The notes: generated by a model from the sequence alone, not told the origin. Shown: positions 47,151-57,356, counted from the first letter of the stretch. The stretch is DNA of 64,000 bases from Dermanyssus gallinae (GCA_003439945.1 QVRM01004782.1:30632-94631), one strand, 5' to 3'. A program made the numbers and translations.

Positions 47151-48140
47151 TTATAATGAGTGATAGTACTATGCCGGTAATAGTAATGCTGATATTGTTA
47201 GTGGTGGTGGTGATGATCGGTGACGATGATGATGATGATGATGGCGACAGCTGGACATCAGGCCAGATTTTACGACATCGCGCCGCCTCAACTAGGAGGC
47301 TTAAAAGGCAAGACGCCCCCTTCCTTCGAGTAGCTCTATGAATCGAACCGACGGCAATAACGGGTTATACTCAGCGGCGTGTAGCGAGGTGGCGAACCTA
47401 GACGTGGCGAATGGCGGTCGGTTGGTTGGTCGCTCGGTCAGACGGACCACTGAAGAAGGACAGCATCTTGCCATAGAGAAACGAAAGAGCTGAAAGAAGC
47501 CAAGTATTTATGAAGATATTTCATAACTAGAATATGTAGAGCATCGCGGCGCCGGCCAGCGACCATAATATGAACGAGAACGGGCATAAGTGAGAGGAGA
47601 ACGTGCGCATAATTTTTGCTTGACACAGAGGGCAGGAATAGCGTGGGGATCAGCAACCGCTGACGGCAGCAGCAGCAATAACAACGTCTTATAGCAACAA
47701 TAACATACAGTAACGCTGCCAGTAGCAGCAGATACAGCAGCAACCATGATAAGCACAACATCCGAAGTTGCTGCAGCAACGACGGCCTTCGATGTAATGC
47801 CAAAGTAATACCGAGCCTGGGGGGGGGGGGTGGGGAGGAATCCGGGTTTAGTGGGTTTGCGAGTCTCACACTAGTCACGCAGGCTGCTAGTGGCGCATGT
47901 GCATCATGCATTCCCAAAACCTCCCAGAACAAAAAAAAAAAAAAGCAACGACGGCGACAACAACGACGACAATAGGCAAACACGGCAACGACAACAACAA
48001 CAACACCAACAACAACAACGACAATAACAACGGCAACAACAGCAACAACAACAACTCAGACCATGTGCCCCGCAGGAAAAGAACTAGGCTCATTGTCGAT
48101 GTTCACAAATGTTGTTGGCCCACAAACGTCAGCACGAACT
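47151..48140. other. Triplet-repeat region (GAT, CAG, CAA/CGA)
   Basis: GAT/GTG repeats lie at 47200-47245, CAG/CAA repeats at 47670-47770, a G11 run near 47819-47830, and a long CAA/CGA tract at 47944-48060. Open frames on both strands are repeat-driven (poly-N or poly-L). Confidence 0.6.
47842..47944 (+). mobile_element. Poly(A) element with conserved 3' hairpin, copy 4
   Basis: TTTAGTGGGTTTGCGAGTCT and CACACTAG form the shared TAGTG/CACTA hairpin. The rest (GGCTGCTAGTGGCGCATGTG, then GCATTCCC) matches the minus-strand element at 34.35-34.43 kb closely and ends in A14. A G11 tract precedes it and the CAA/CGA repeat follows the tail. Confidence 0.7.
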
Positions 48141-49779
48141 GAGCCGGCGTCTAATGGTCGAGTTAAAAATTGGCCAATTGATTTGCGTAGGACACTTTTG
48201 CGAGAGTGCCTAGGCGATCATGCGAATCACACTGGCATTTTTTTGCAGGATAGCTGTGATGGTAGTTTGCAACGAAGCGCAGCGAATTGACGACGTTGCA
48301 TTGCAAATAGACATTGCATTCAATCGAGTGTGCACATAGAGGCCCAAAAGGGGATTTGCCTTTTGCATTAAACCTACGAGCCGTTTTTATCTTGTAACGA
48401 TCTCTTTCTATTTGGCCCGCGTTTTTCTCCCACAAACGCAAACATAGATAATGGTTTGCGCAAATAAATATTGAATTATCATAAATGTCCGTTGTTAAAT
48501 ATTGATCATATAAACATACCGCGTTAAAAATGTGCATTTTAAAAGTTCAGGCAATATTTGCATTACATTTTTCTACTGCTTCGTTCTCAATAGGAATACA
48601 TACGTTATTAAATACTATTTCATTTTGATTGTTAATTTTTGTTTGGTATTTGCAATAGTAATAAAATCAAATATAATCTACATACACAAACACACATGTA
48701 AAAATTCCAAGAACAATTTATGGCATTGTCGCTGCCCATTTTTTAATAGGGTCATCTTTTCATATTTGTTGTTTTTGTTATGGATGTCTTTGTAGAGCAC
48801 TTTTGCCGCCGTTGACCTCTGGCCCCTACCTGCAGCAGCGCTGCCCGAATTCCTGTGTACGATGCGTTTGTCGCCACTAGGGTTGGCGCGACGGGGTCGT
48901 GTTCCCTAGCATCGTTCTCCCCATTCGCTGGAATGCGGTCGGTGCAGGCACTAGGCTAAATCGTACTCGCTTAAATCTAAGCAATTCATATGGAGTGACG
49001 AATGCCACTAGATCTCGTGACTCTTCCGCTAACACAACTTAATGTCCGTCAAATCGTGTAAACCTGGCAATGGGAACACGCATGGCACGAGCACGTCATT
49101 TGCTTTCTGAAAATCTACACACAGCAATTTTCCTTTTCGGTAACTATCTTCCTGTAACCAGGGCAGATTCCTAATCTAATGCCTCTATTCGTTCAGTCAC
49201 GTTGTTACGCTGCTGCAAGAATTCCATTTTCTGCTTAACCTTATTCTGTATTGCTATAAACTGTTTCCCTGCGTGCCCGGTTCTGATTGATAAGTGTGAC
49301 CGCTACTCATGTAGGTATGTTGACGTATTCTGGGTTGACTAGCTTTGGGTAATGATAATACAATAGGTATACAACCGTATCTCCTTATTGTCAACGTCGT
49401 TCTTTTAAGAGGACCCGCAGCTTGTTTCTGCAGGAATTTCCAAGTCATCACTGTCGCCTCCCCGTTTCTTCTCGATGTGATCTATGTGTGTGGGCCACTC
49501 CTGCCGAATTCCCACAGCCGGCATTCCTTCGCCAGGTGACCTATTCGGCCGCAGTGCTAACATCGCCTCAAGTGTCCGCATGGTCTTGGCAGTTGCAATA
49601 ACCACATTCAGGATAGCCGCGCTCCGTGCATTGTTGGTTTCGACGTTCCGCGCTTCCATCTTCCGTGTCCCATCGCTGCTATTGTAGTTCCAGCCCGGTC
49701 ATGCTCCTTGAGTGTGCTTGCCCTGGTTTAGTTCTACGGGTGAGGGCCGACGGGCATCGACCTGGTTTCGCCCAAGCCG
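48141..49779. other. Unannotated stretch
   Basis: Mostly AT-rich. A GC-richer piece (49430-49770) has overlapping frames. One minus-strand frame there is Cys-rich (QQCTERGYPECGYCNCQDH), but this does not fit a standard CCHC knuckle. Confidence 0.35.
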
Positions 49780-50260
49780 TGAGCTTATTTAAATCCGTTT
49801 ACATATGCTTGTTTTGGCGCTTTAGTTGCCCAACACGAGGCAGATAAAACGCAGGTTTTACACTATCAAGGGCGGCTACACACTTGCAGACAGAGCAAGA
49901 TAGAGAAGGGGGGAAGGGATGCGCCGAGGGAAAGCTTTAGCGGGCTCTCGATCGTTGCTGCCGGCAACAGTGCGTTACAAATCTTTTCTTCCGTATGTAG
50001 GTCAAACGCTTTAGCTCTTGGAGTTAAAGTGGTACCAAAATAGGTATCAGATTCATCTGTTGAAATTAATAGAAAAGAAAAATGTGTGCTCTCGTTGAGT
50101 CCACCACCTGGTCAAACTTTCATCGCTTCTGCCATCTGTATGTGTATCCAAGCGACCTTGCAGACGTAGAAGCGAAATCTACAACGACAATAAAGCACAA
50201 GGTCGTCCGCGTACATAGACGTATTTACGTGCAGCGAACTGCTAACGATATTCTCGGAAG
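49780..50260 (-). mobile_element. LINE family 1, copy E: RT active site to thumb
   Basis: Minus strand. MYADDLVLYCRCR near 50225 carries the catalytic YADD motif. After shifts, TYFGTTLTPRAKAF near 50000-50040 corresponds to the CYLGVIFSSRGTTF region. LDSVKPAFYLPRVGQLK near 49800-49860 corresponds to the thumb LDRVKPAFLKRVLGL. On this strand it lies after the C-terminal part of the same protein (50261-50587), so the element order is permuted. Confidence 0.6.
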
Positions 50261-50587
50261 CTGCTCTACAAAATCTGCAGTCCACGTGGGCGTTACGTCG
50301 TAGAAACCCACCACTGTGCAAAAATGGTGACGATGGCCATACATACTATAACGTGTACATACGTGTGCTTTACTTTGACGGACTCCTGGAGTACCCTGCG
50401 ATGGCTGAGTTCTAATTGTTGAAGCTTGCGATAAACACTTTCTGCAATCCAATCGCTTCGGATTTTGCTGAAACCCTGTCATCGCACTGTAGATTCGCTC
50501 CCGTAGCATGCCAACTATCAGAGGTGTGCGCGTGATAGCCTCGGTTTGTGGCGATGCGTAAAAGAACAGAGAGCTCTCTCCTTCAAA
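50261..50587 (-). mobile_element. LINE family 1, copy E: C-terminal part
   Basis: The frame continues out of the BCKDHB pseudogene. [20 protein letters not shown] corresponds to the RNRLLYMLAG region after the thumb. [20 protein letters not shown] then corresponds to TRYSVHGFLHLLCRSAGF in copy D. After a shift, VDCRFCRAA looks like the first half of the zinc-knuckle cluster. The copy breaks off there and joins the RT active-site fragment. The alignment is by eye and only moderate. Confidence 0.5.
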
Positions 50588-51063
50588 ATGTGTATCAAAA
50601 GGTGTCACCAGCGTGATATCTTTTCCTGTTCTGATAACTTCTGCTTTGGATAGGAGGATCGTGAAGTCGTCATTTGGAACCTCTTCCTGCGCGATTCGGT
50701 ACAAAATTTTGGGTTCGAAGAAAACGCACGGATTGAGGTCGCGAATGCAAAAGAGCAGAAGACCTTTCGCCTGGGTGGGTCCTCGGGGCACCACAACCTT
50801 GATTCCAAAAGGCCAAACGCCACATCCTCGCCAAACACCACGGTTGTAGGATCTTTTGCGAGGGAGATATCCAGCGCGCTGTTGATCGACTGGAACATAT
50901 TTAGCGTCTCCGTTTCCCCTTGTGTCTGATTGGGCATAAAGGTAAAGTGCGCTGAAGTTCGCTGAGGCTGCTGGACAACCACATGGCTGCTACCGAGAAG
51001 GTTCGGGATCTTCAGAAGTGAGGGTGCGCGGCGTAATATATTGTATATAATACGATATGACAA
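50588..51063 (-). pseudogene. BCKDHB: Retro-copied BCKDHB (branched-chain 2-oxoacid dehydrogenase E1 beta) fragment
   Basis: In mitochondria the parent protein forms, with the alpha subunit, the thiamine-dependent E1 of branched-chain amino acid breakdown. The first frame (from the Met at 51063) has an Arg-rich start like a mitochondrial presequence. [20 protein letters not shown] and [15 protein letters not shown] follow, the family's conserved N-terminal strand. It then jumps, with a frameshift near 50810-50830, to [39 protein letters not shown] and [16 protein letters not shown]. By recall of the family, about 100 residues between these blocks are absent, and so is everything after ITLV, about 150 residues. 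No intron interrupts either block, as expected for a reverse-transcribed mRNA. It cannot encode a working enzyme. It passes straight into LINE sequence on the same strand. Confidence 0.88.
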
Positions 51064-51570
51064 TAATTACTTTCAGCCACTCAGACCTTTTCAAGGCGCA
51101 AATTATGCCTATTATAGCATTTTATTCCGGTCGAATCGTCAAGCATGACGTCTAACACACTGACAATCTTCGCTTAAGCAGCAGCAACGACAACAACGTA
51201 ACACAGCAATAACCGCAGCAACAAAAATGGTGGCTGTTAGTGCAGTGAGAAACTGTTAGTTTTACTAACTACGAGAATACTTCTGCTGTCATACTTTGTT
51301 TCACCGTCTTCATGGTCAATGTGCATATCTGTGAATTCAGTAGGTAAATACATGACGGCCTCTTGGTTCTCAATGCCATCACGCGGAATCTTCTAGGGGT
51401 ATATCAAACGGACACGAATTTAGCAGGTACACCCGAATTCCCTTATCAATAATAAAAAAAACCCAGATCACGACGAAACGTATACGCACGAGGCGCTCGT
51501 GGATAACATGTTTACTTGCCTACCTTTCCGCTTCGGCCGACCCGCTCAAATTCGAGAAGGGTATGGCCAT
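51064..51570. other. Unannotated stretch upstream of the BCKDHB copy
   Basis: A CAA/CAG-rich patch lies at 51180-51230. No poly(A) tail or target-site duplication for the retrocopy could be paired up. Confidence 0.4.
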
Positions 51571-51804
51571 TGTTGTGTTCTCGTCTGTAGCTCGGGACGG
51601 CAGCAGACAGAACTCGGGAAGTTAGGTTCGAATTACTCGCGCTAGCGGATTGCCGCCGGTAGGCAGAGCGCTGATCAAAGTAGGACATATACTCTAGGTG
51701 TACAGAGCTAGATGCTAATGCACTATGACATCATGCAAGAGAAACGCAGAACTAGGCTACCGGAAATTATCCGGCGCACTTACTTACTCCACGTATCCAA
51801 TAGG
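51571..51804 (+). mobile_element. SINE D, copy 1 (tRNA-derived)
   Basis: The tRNA-like head has box A-like TAGCTCGGGACGG and box B-like GGTTCGAATTACTCG about 35 bp later. The body matches the element at 54077-54420: GGCAGCAGACAGAACTCGG, GATGCTAATG, and ACTAGGCTACCGGAAATTAT ending …GGCGCACTTAC. This copy is uninterrupted and serves as the empty site for the nested insertion at 54.2 kb. Confidence 0.65.
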
Positions 51805-52849
51805 GATAAATACAATAGGCCGATAATGCAGCATATACAGCTACAACAACTACAACGACTGCCACAATTCAAACGTTTTTGCAGAAAAAATGAGCGTGGA
51901 GTTTATTGAAGTCGGTTCGGAAACTTTCTCGATTTGAATGAGTGTCCCGAGAATAAGCAAGGCAGAGCTCTAGTAGCCTATTTTACTACAGAACTGTTCG
52001 CTAAATTAGGGGATCAACTTTCTTTTGGAAAAACATCTACGAAGGCATATAGCGCTTTAATACGGCTGCCGGACGTCATCTATACTTAAGGAACGTAGAC
52101 CCGATTAGGTAAAAAGGATGGCATTTTGCAACATATTGGTAAAACCAAGGAAAGTCCCCTTCGGAGTTTGGTAAATTGAATGTGTGAAGATCATGTAATT
52201 TACAATTCGGATCATGCAAGACGATTAACGAAGAAGTTAAGTATTGTGAAGTGGTTAGCAGGTAAAAGAAGCTAGAGTACGCAAGTTCGAATTCAAATTT
52301 TCAAGTGCTCGTATGGGTAGCGGGCGGACCGCTGAAGCGTCACACACAAATAACGCACAACTACAGCACAGTTAGGTGAAAATGGTATGAGGAGAACTGC
52401 CGAGGTTGTGGCTTCGTTGGACACCTACAGGAGGTCGGACAGATGACCAAACAGTACAACTGAAGCACGCCCTATGAATAAGAAGAGCCAAAAATTAACG
52501 TCTTTAGTCAAAGTGAGCCAAATATCAACGTCTTCGGTCAAGCTCAGCAAAGGATACCGACGGCGCCACAACCAGAAACGAACGTAGACTCACGCTGCGA
52601 GCAATTATCATGCCACCAACCCGATTCGCCGCTGTAAAGCTCATATTTCGTCCTCACGGTAGTCATAGAAGAGGAGGCGGTGCCCTATTATTTTTGTTTA
52701 ATGCAGACTATGCTCTGGAAACACAAAAAGCTACTCCGTCTATACCTGGGTTTACGTATGCCGATGCTGTTCGGCCGGATCTGGATGCAAGCCTTCACGT
52801 TCGAACACAAAAATGCGAAGTATGTGGCTGACAGACAAGCTAAAAACAA
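51805..52849. other. Unannotated stretch with a 30-bp tandem duplication
   Basis: 52486-52515 and 52516-52545 are near-identical 30-bp units (GCCAAAAATTAACGTCTTTA type). A tRNA-like phrase (GTGGTTAGCAGGTAAAAG and AGTTCGAATTC, 52252-52302) is too weak to call. The frames at 52610-52850 may be a further decayed part of the gypsy element that follows. Confidence 0.4.
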
Positions 52850-53775
52850 CAAACACATTTTGGCAGGACATTTCGGCGACAAACACCACAGAGGAGCATA
52901 TAACACGTCGACAAGAGCTACTGCAGCACCTTGACGGCGGCAATGATTTGCGACTAAACATGAAGAAAATAAAGCTAGTGCGGAAAGCTATATTAGAGTA
53001 CTACCGCTACCAACGACTTGCAAATAATAAAGAACGCATAGTAATAAAGTTTGGTTAGCGATGAAATGCCGGAATTGAGCAACGTTTCAGAACTCAAAGT
53101 ATGCTTAGGTATGGTGTAGTAATATGGCTCGTTAGGGAGCTAGCGAACGTAGCGTCGCTACTGTTCTACAGGTTGATGAAATGAAAAGTCTCGTTTGAGT
53201 AAAGTTCGAAGTGTCAGGCTGCGCTGGTATTAGAACACTAGATGCTTACAATCGTTTATGTACCACATACCAGGTAGCGACGTATGAGTAAAAATGGTAA
53301 CGCAAACGCATCTTCCAGACTACGACGCCGATGAGAGGATCTCGCGCTGCATCAACAAAGCCATTTGATGTGGTTGGCGTTTTGTTCTGGAGGATAGCGG
53401 ACAGTTCATCGATCGATCGAACGGGCAAACAGTCGTAAAAGGAAGCGACGTGCTCTTCATTCAAAGAGAGCTTTTCATTCAGAACTGTGTGTAGCCAAAC
53501 GTTGTTCGGTCTAAATGCTTACGGCTAACGATCCAGTCCAAGTACCAGTGTGTGCGCGCGAAAACTCGCCAAGGGCCCACGACAATGCCTAACTATAGAC
53601 TACGGTGGCCTCATCCAAGCGTACGTCGTCTCGTGGAAGTTGATGCCTTCTCAATGTGGGTGGAGGATTTCCGCGTAAATTTAACTTATCTTTTTACAAA
53701 TGCGGTAAAGCTTGGTTAGTTGTTCACCCGATACGGCTGTCCCAACGCGGTCGACTGGTTTAGAATAACGCCAAA
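52850..53775 (+). mobile_element. Ty3/gypsy-type pol remnant: RT end and integrase core
   Basis: Plus strand. At about 52855-53060 the frame gives FWQDISATNTTEEH, then LQHLDGG and RLNMKKIKLV. This is the segment that follows, and includes, the degraded active-site motif of gypsy RTs (YLDDI … EEH … HL … LRLNxxK). Near 53060-53110, MPELSNVSELKVCLGMV matches the P-x-N-V-x-ELRSFLG-x-V connection to RNase H. Near 53625-53770, VEVDAFSMWVEDF, a stop, and FTRYGCPNAVDW match the integrase core (VVVDAFSKWVE … F-x-x-x-G-x-P). Most of RNase H and the zinc-binding part of integrase are missing. No LTRs were found. It is dead: the RT Asp pair is lost, and there are stops and deletions. Confidence 0.7.
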
Positions 53776-54076
53776 AATAGTTGTACTTCTGAATTTTCTT
53801 TATTTCTACGGTAGAAATAAATTGACCATCGCCAACGTTTGGCATCTGTCATCGGCCGAGACAGTAGTCTAACTAACTAAAACATAGTGGCAAAAGCTGG
53901 AGGGCCGAATATAAAGCCCGCGGAGCTTTCCAGTCGCTGAAAACTAAACTATAAGATATACGTATACAAATTGATGTGCATTTCTATAAAATAATTATTT
54001 AGATTGACAGAGTATAGCAAAAAGACAATTACGATTACAAATATTACAGCGGGCTTTCCTGTTAGCAAGGATAAGT
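53776..54076. other. Unannotated stretch
   Basis: AT-rich. A small dyad TTTCTACGGTAGAAA lies at about 53805-53820. Confidence 0.5.
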
Positions 54077-54420
54077 GTTGACACGTTCTCACGCGCTGTA
54101 ACTCTGGCAGCAGGCAGAGCTCGGAAGCTTAGTTTCGAATTACCCGCCTTATCGGACTAATGACCAATGCAGGACAGTTATACGAAACTGATGCTGGCTA
54201 ATGTGGCAGCGTGGTTTAGGGAACTAGTGCGCGCTAGTCATGGTTGTCATCTACCGGGGTGTCGCCGGTTTGATCCCTGTTGTTGATTGAATCTTCTTTG
54301 AGCGATGCTCATTGAGACTAAATGATGAACCATATCGCTGTGGCATTACATCGAGCAGGACGAATAAAGGACTAGGCTGCCGGCAATTACACGGCACACT
54401 TACCTCCTCTTCGTAATTTA
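54077..54420 (+). mobile_element. SINE D, copy 2, split by a nested SINE A
   Basis: The left part (54077-54208) and right part (54339-54420) match consecutive halves of SINE D copy 1. The left part has CTGTAACTCTGGCAGCAGGC, TTTCGAATTACCCG and GATGCTGGCTAATG. The right part has GCAGGACG and GACTAGGCTGCCGGCAATTA, ending CGGCACACTTAC. The gap is filled exactly by SINE A. Confidence 0.7.
54209..54338 (+). mobile_element. SINE A, copy 2, nested in SINE D
   Basis: A 130-bp unit beginning GCGTGGTTTAGGGAACTAGT, with box B-like CCGGTTTGATCCC, the TTCTTTGAGCGATGCTCATT body and the end AACCATATCGC. It is flanked by a 7-bp duplication TGTGGCA (54202-54208 and 54339-54345). Homologous to the copy at 9.2 kb. 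Confidence 0.75.
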
Positions 54421-55237
54421 ATGCCCTGGTAGGAAGACGCAGTAACGGGAGCCCCGCGCGCATCACTCACCCCCACGGCCACTACAAGCTGACGACATAT
54501 ACAAATTTGACATTAGCACGCTCGCATCATAACGCCTGGAAAATTGTATGCGCGATTTCAATGTCATCGGATGAATTATTGAAGGTTAATCTAGTATTAA
54601 ATTCAGCTACTGAGATAGCTTATTGTATATTTCCTCTCACGGACTCACGGATATGTACTTGTTGTCAGTACTATGGCCTTTACACATATTAATATACAAT
54701 ATAAGTTACAACGTACTAATGACGAACAAACTTTCTATAGAAATATCGCGCTAGGGCTAGTGGAACACTGCCTATGAGTTGTGTGCGCAATGGCAACAAC
54801 ACAACACGATTAGATTAACGTACAGATACGCAATGTTCATGTAGTCAGCCCTCGCTAAACATAAATAGTTTTAGTGATATGTAATAATGGTTCACCATTC
54901 GTGTCTACTTTTTAATACACTCATCTTACCGTGAAGTGTCAGAAATAATAAAGAGTAAATAAACAGAAACGACCTCGACGAACCTTGACAAAATGGCCAC
55001 TGTCGCGCCGAGAGGATTCACATACGGTCAGTTGCTGAAATATTTCAGAGAGGTGTAAAGGCTTTATGGAAGTGTACTATTTAAGAAGCGTCGAGCAAAG
55101 GTCGAGGTTACTGCTTTTTAAAATTTCAGAATTATAAGAATCATAGCCTTAGCAGCGCAGGCTACCGCTCGGGAATACGTCTCTTGGGATCTCTTCAAAT
55201 GGAACATATAACAACTCGTGAGAACCTTATAGCTTCT
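54421..55237. other. Unannotated AT-rich stretch
   Basis: No coding domain or repeat family recognised. Confidence 0.5.
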
Positions 55238-55331
55238 AGCGAGTGTTGGGCCCACAACATCGACCTCGACCCCACACTCCCTTATTATAAAGTTTGCGTA
55301 AAACTCATTCCCTATCTATTAAAAACAAAAA
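55238..55331 (+). mobile_element. Poly(A) element with conserved 3' hairpin, copy 5 (diverged)
   Basis: GAGTGTTGGGCCCACAACAT, CGACCTCGACCCCACACTCC and TTTGCGTAAAACTCATT align with the corresponding end of copy 1 at 3.73-3.80 kb (GGGTATTATGCCAACAACAT, CGGCATCGAGTCCCACACTA, GTGCGTAAAAGCATT). It ends in an A-rich tail at about 55320-55331. Here the stem reads GAGTG/CACTC, so both arms changed and pairing is kept. Confidence 0.55.
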
Positions 55332-56545
55332 TAGTACGTTGAAAGAATTACGGTGGGTTCAGCATAGTCGCCACTTGCGTGAACAGATCACCGCTTCCAG
55401 GTTTCCCGTACCCACCTTCCGTCAACATTGTATTCGCTTGCCTAATAATTATAATAATTGTGGCAGTGATGCGGCACTTATAGGATCAGTGACAGCGGTG
55501 GAGGTCGGAAATATTTTTCGTGCCGCGGCTTAGAGCACTCATTAAAAACCTCTTAAAAAACACACACAAAAAAATAGGCATGGAGAAGAAGTTTCCGCAA
55601 TTTTTACGAACGCCATCGATTCGTTCGGCTTGCGTTCGTGTCGACTATTACAGATATATTTACGTAAGTTCTACTTAACACAAGTAGATTATTTTTTGTT
55701 CCGTCTTTTGCCTCCTCTGAAAATGCAGAAACTACCATTACACACGATATATATATATGCTAGGCAAATCTGTTTAACATATGCTTGAACTCTGGGAGTT
55801 TACTAATCGCATAAAGACAGTGCTTGTTGACGCTAATTTCAAGGGTTAAGGGGCACTAACAGTGTCATCGTTATGGCGACGGATTGATAAGAAAAGTCAT
55901 ATTTGCAAACGTCTGGCAAGTCTTGTCGTTCATGGGCTAAATCCCCTCAAAGGACGGCCTGACCTAACACGCACATACTATTATTATTTATTTATTAACA
56001 CCCGGGCTGGGTATATATATATATAATTATTTTTTTGAACCCAATGCTCTACAACTTTTGTGATACTTGAGTATGTAGATTTTGCTGCAGGAAAATAGAG
56101 CGAGCAAGCAGTCTCTCTATCTATCTATATATGTATGTATATGGGTATAACGCATCGAGATTTATAAGTTCGTACGTACCGTACCGGCAACGTTTCTTAA
56201 TCTCGATAGCAGTAGACGTCGGCGCTTTCCACCCTAGGATGGAATGTCGATGCTGCTCCACCGTATCATCTAGGAGGTGTGTGCGCCTGTGCGCGGAGGA
56301 CGGCGAAGCGAAGCGAAGCTTCTCCTTTCTTGCTCAGCGCATTCCACGTCATGCGCGTTCCCTTGGACACCGACCGGCGGGACGGACGCCAAGCGTGCCG
56401 TGCCGATCGATATGTTATCGCATAGGCCAACACGACGACGACGACGAACGACCCCCGGTAAGCGTAATAGAGCCCACGGGGTAATAATGATTGTATTACA
56501 GTACTTGTAGAAGTTATTGTAGCAGTAGTAGTAGTAGTAGTAGCG
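55332..56545. other. Unannotated stretch
   Basis: A short (AT)n lies near 56012-56025, followed by a GC- and CpG-rich patch (56200-56470) with CGA triplets and overlapping frames. TAG repeats at 56518-56545 lead into SINE B. Confidence 0.4.
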
Positions 56546-56744
56546 TCGAGCCCGGTGGTGGCGTGGTGGATTAAGTCTGCGCCTCGCGACTGGAGAAGAC
56601 ACTAGATGGGTGCGCGGGTTCGAGCCCCACCGTTGCACCGATTTGTATTTATGGGGGTGGTCCGTCTATAAAGCAATGTGAAGAAAAACAGTCCCGTGGA
56701 CGTTAAACCTTGGCTGAGGATCAGCCCCGAAAACTTAACTTTAC
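56546..56744 (+). mobile_element. SINE B, copy 4
   Basis: TCGAGCCCGGTGGTGGCGTG head, GGGTTCGAGCCCCACC box B, TTTATGGGGGTGG and GGATCAGCCCCGAAAA end. Flanked by an 11-bp direct repeat TAGTAGTAGCG at 56535-56545 and 56745-56755. Confidence 0.92.
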
Positions 56745-56755
56745 TAGTAGTAGCG

Positions 56756-56942
56756 TCGAGCCCGGGGGCATGGTGGATTAAGAGTCTGCGCCTCGCGACC
56801 GGAGAAGACACTAGATAGGTGCACGGGTTCGAGCCCCACCGTTGCACCGATTTGTATTTATGGGGGTGGTCCGTCTATAAAGCAATGTGAAGAAAAACAG
56901 TCCCGTGGACGTTAAATCTTGGCTGAGGGTCAGCCCGAAAAC
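56756..56942 (+). mobile_element. SINE B, copy 5 (directly after copy 4)
   Basis: About 95% identical to copy 4 by eye, and starts immediately after the shared TAGTAGTAGCG. The head has a small deletion (CCCGGGGGCATGGTGG). Ends GGTCAGCCCGAAAACAGTAG. Confidence 0.92.
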
Positions 56943-57198
56943 AGTAGCAGCAGTGAGAACGTACAGCGCCCGATATGGCAACAGTTTTTATTCGGACGGA
57001 GGCAGGCATACGAAATTGGACGGCGTTTCGCTGCTTCGATTCCGCGCTGGCGCTGGTAGGCAGAAAGACATATCCGTATCTATATCTAGTGCGAAACGCT
57101 CACGTTGTTACAGGGAGAATGATTTGACAGACCGATAAGGGATTTGCGTGTGCGTTATGGCTCGTCACCTCATACATATGACACAATGATACGGCGAT
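56943..57198. other. Unannotated short stretch
   Basis: GC-richer. No recognised domain. Confidence 0.5.
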
Positions 57199-57343
57199 CA
57201 GGAAGAGGCGAGCTCCTCGCCTCTTCCTGAGGCCATTTAGGTGAGAGGTTTTTAGTGGGTATTATGCCAACAACATCGGCATCGAGCTCCACACTACCCG
57301 CTTTGGGTGGGCGTAAAAGCATTTTTTCCTCTCACCCAAAAAA
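57199..57343 (+). mobile_element. Poly(A) element with conserved 3' hairpin, copy 6
   Basis: Nearly identical to copy 1 over about 130 bp and ends in A7. It is flanked by a direct repeat of 13-14 bp, AATGATACGGCGAT (ends at 57198; repeated at about 57343-57356). Its 5' end carries an extra AGGAAGAGGCGAG (57200-57212) that is the exact reverse complement of the adjacent element sequence 57216-57228, making a 13-bp foldback with a 3-nt loop. Copy 1 does not have it. Confidence 0.85.
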
Positions 57344-57356
57344 ATGATACGGCGAT

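Noticed and set aside
49405..49687. Retroelement zinc knuckle
   Set aside because: The Cys-rich phrase does not fit C-x2-C-x4-H-x4-C spacing.
52252..52302. Another tRNA-derived SINE head
   Set aside because: The box-like phrases are weak and no second copy was found in the window.
53246..53464. A minus-strand 72-residue gene
   Set aside because: It lies between two plus-strand gypsy fragments and shows no recognised domain; most likely a shadow of the decayed element.
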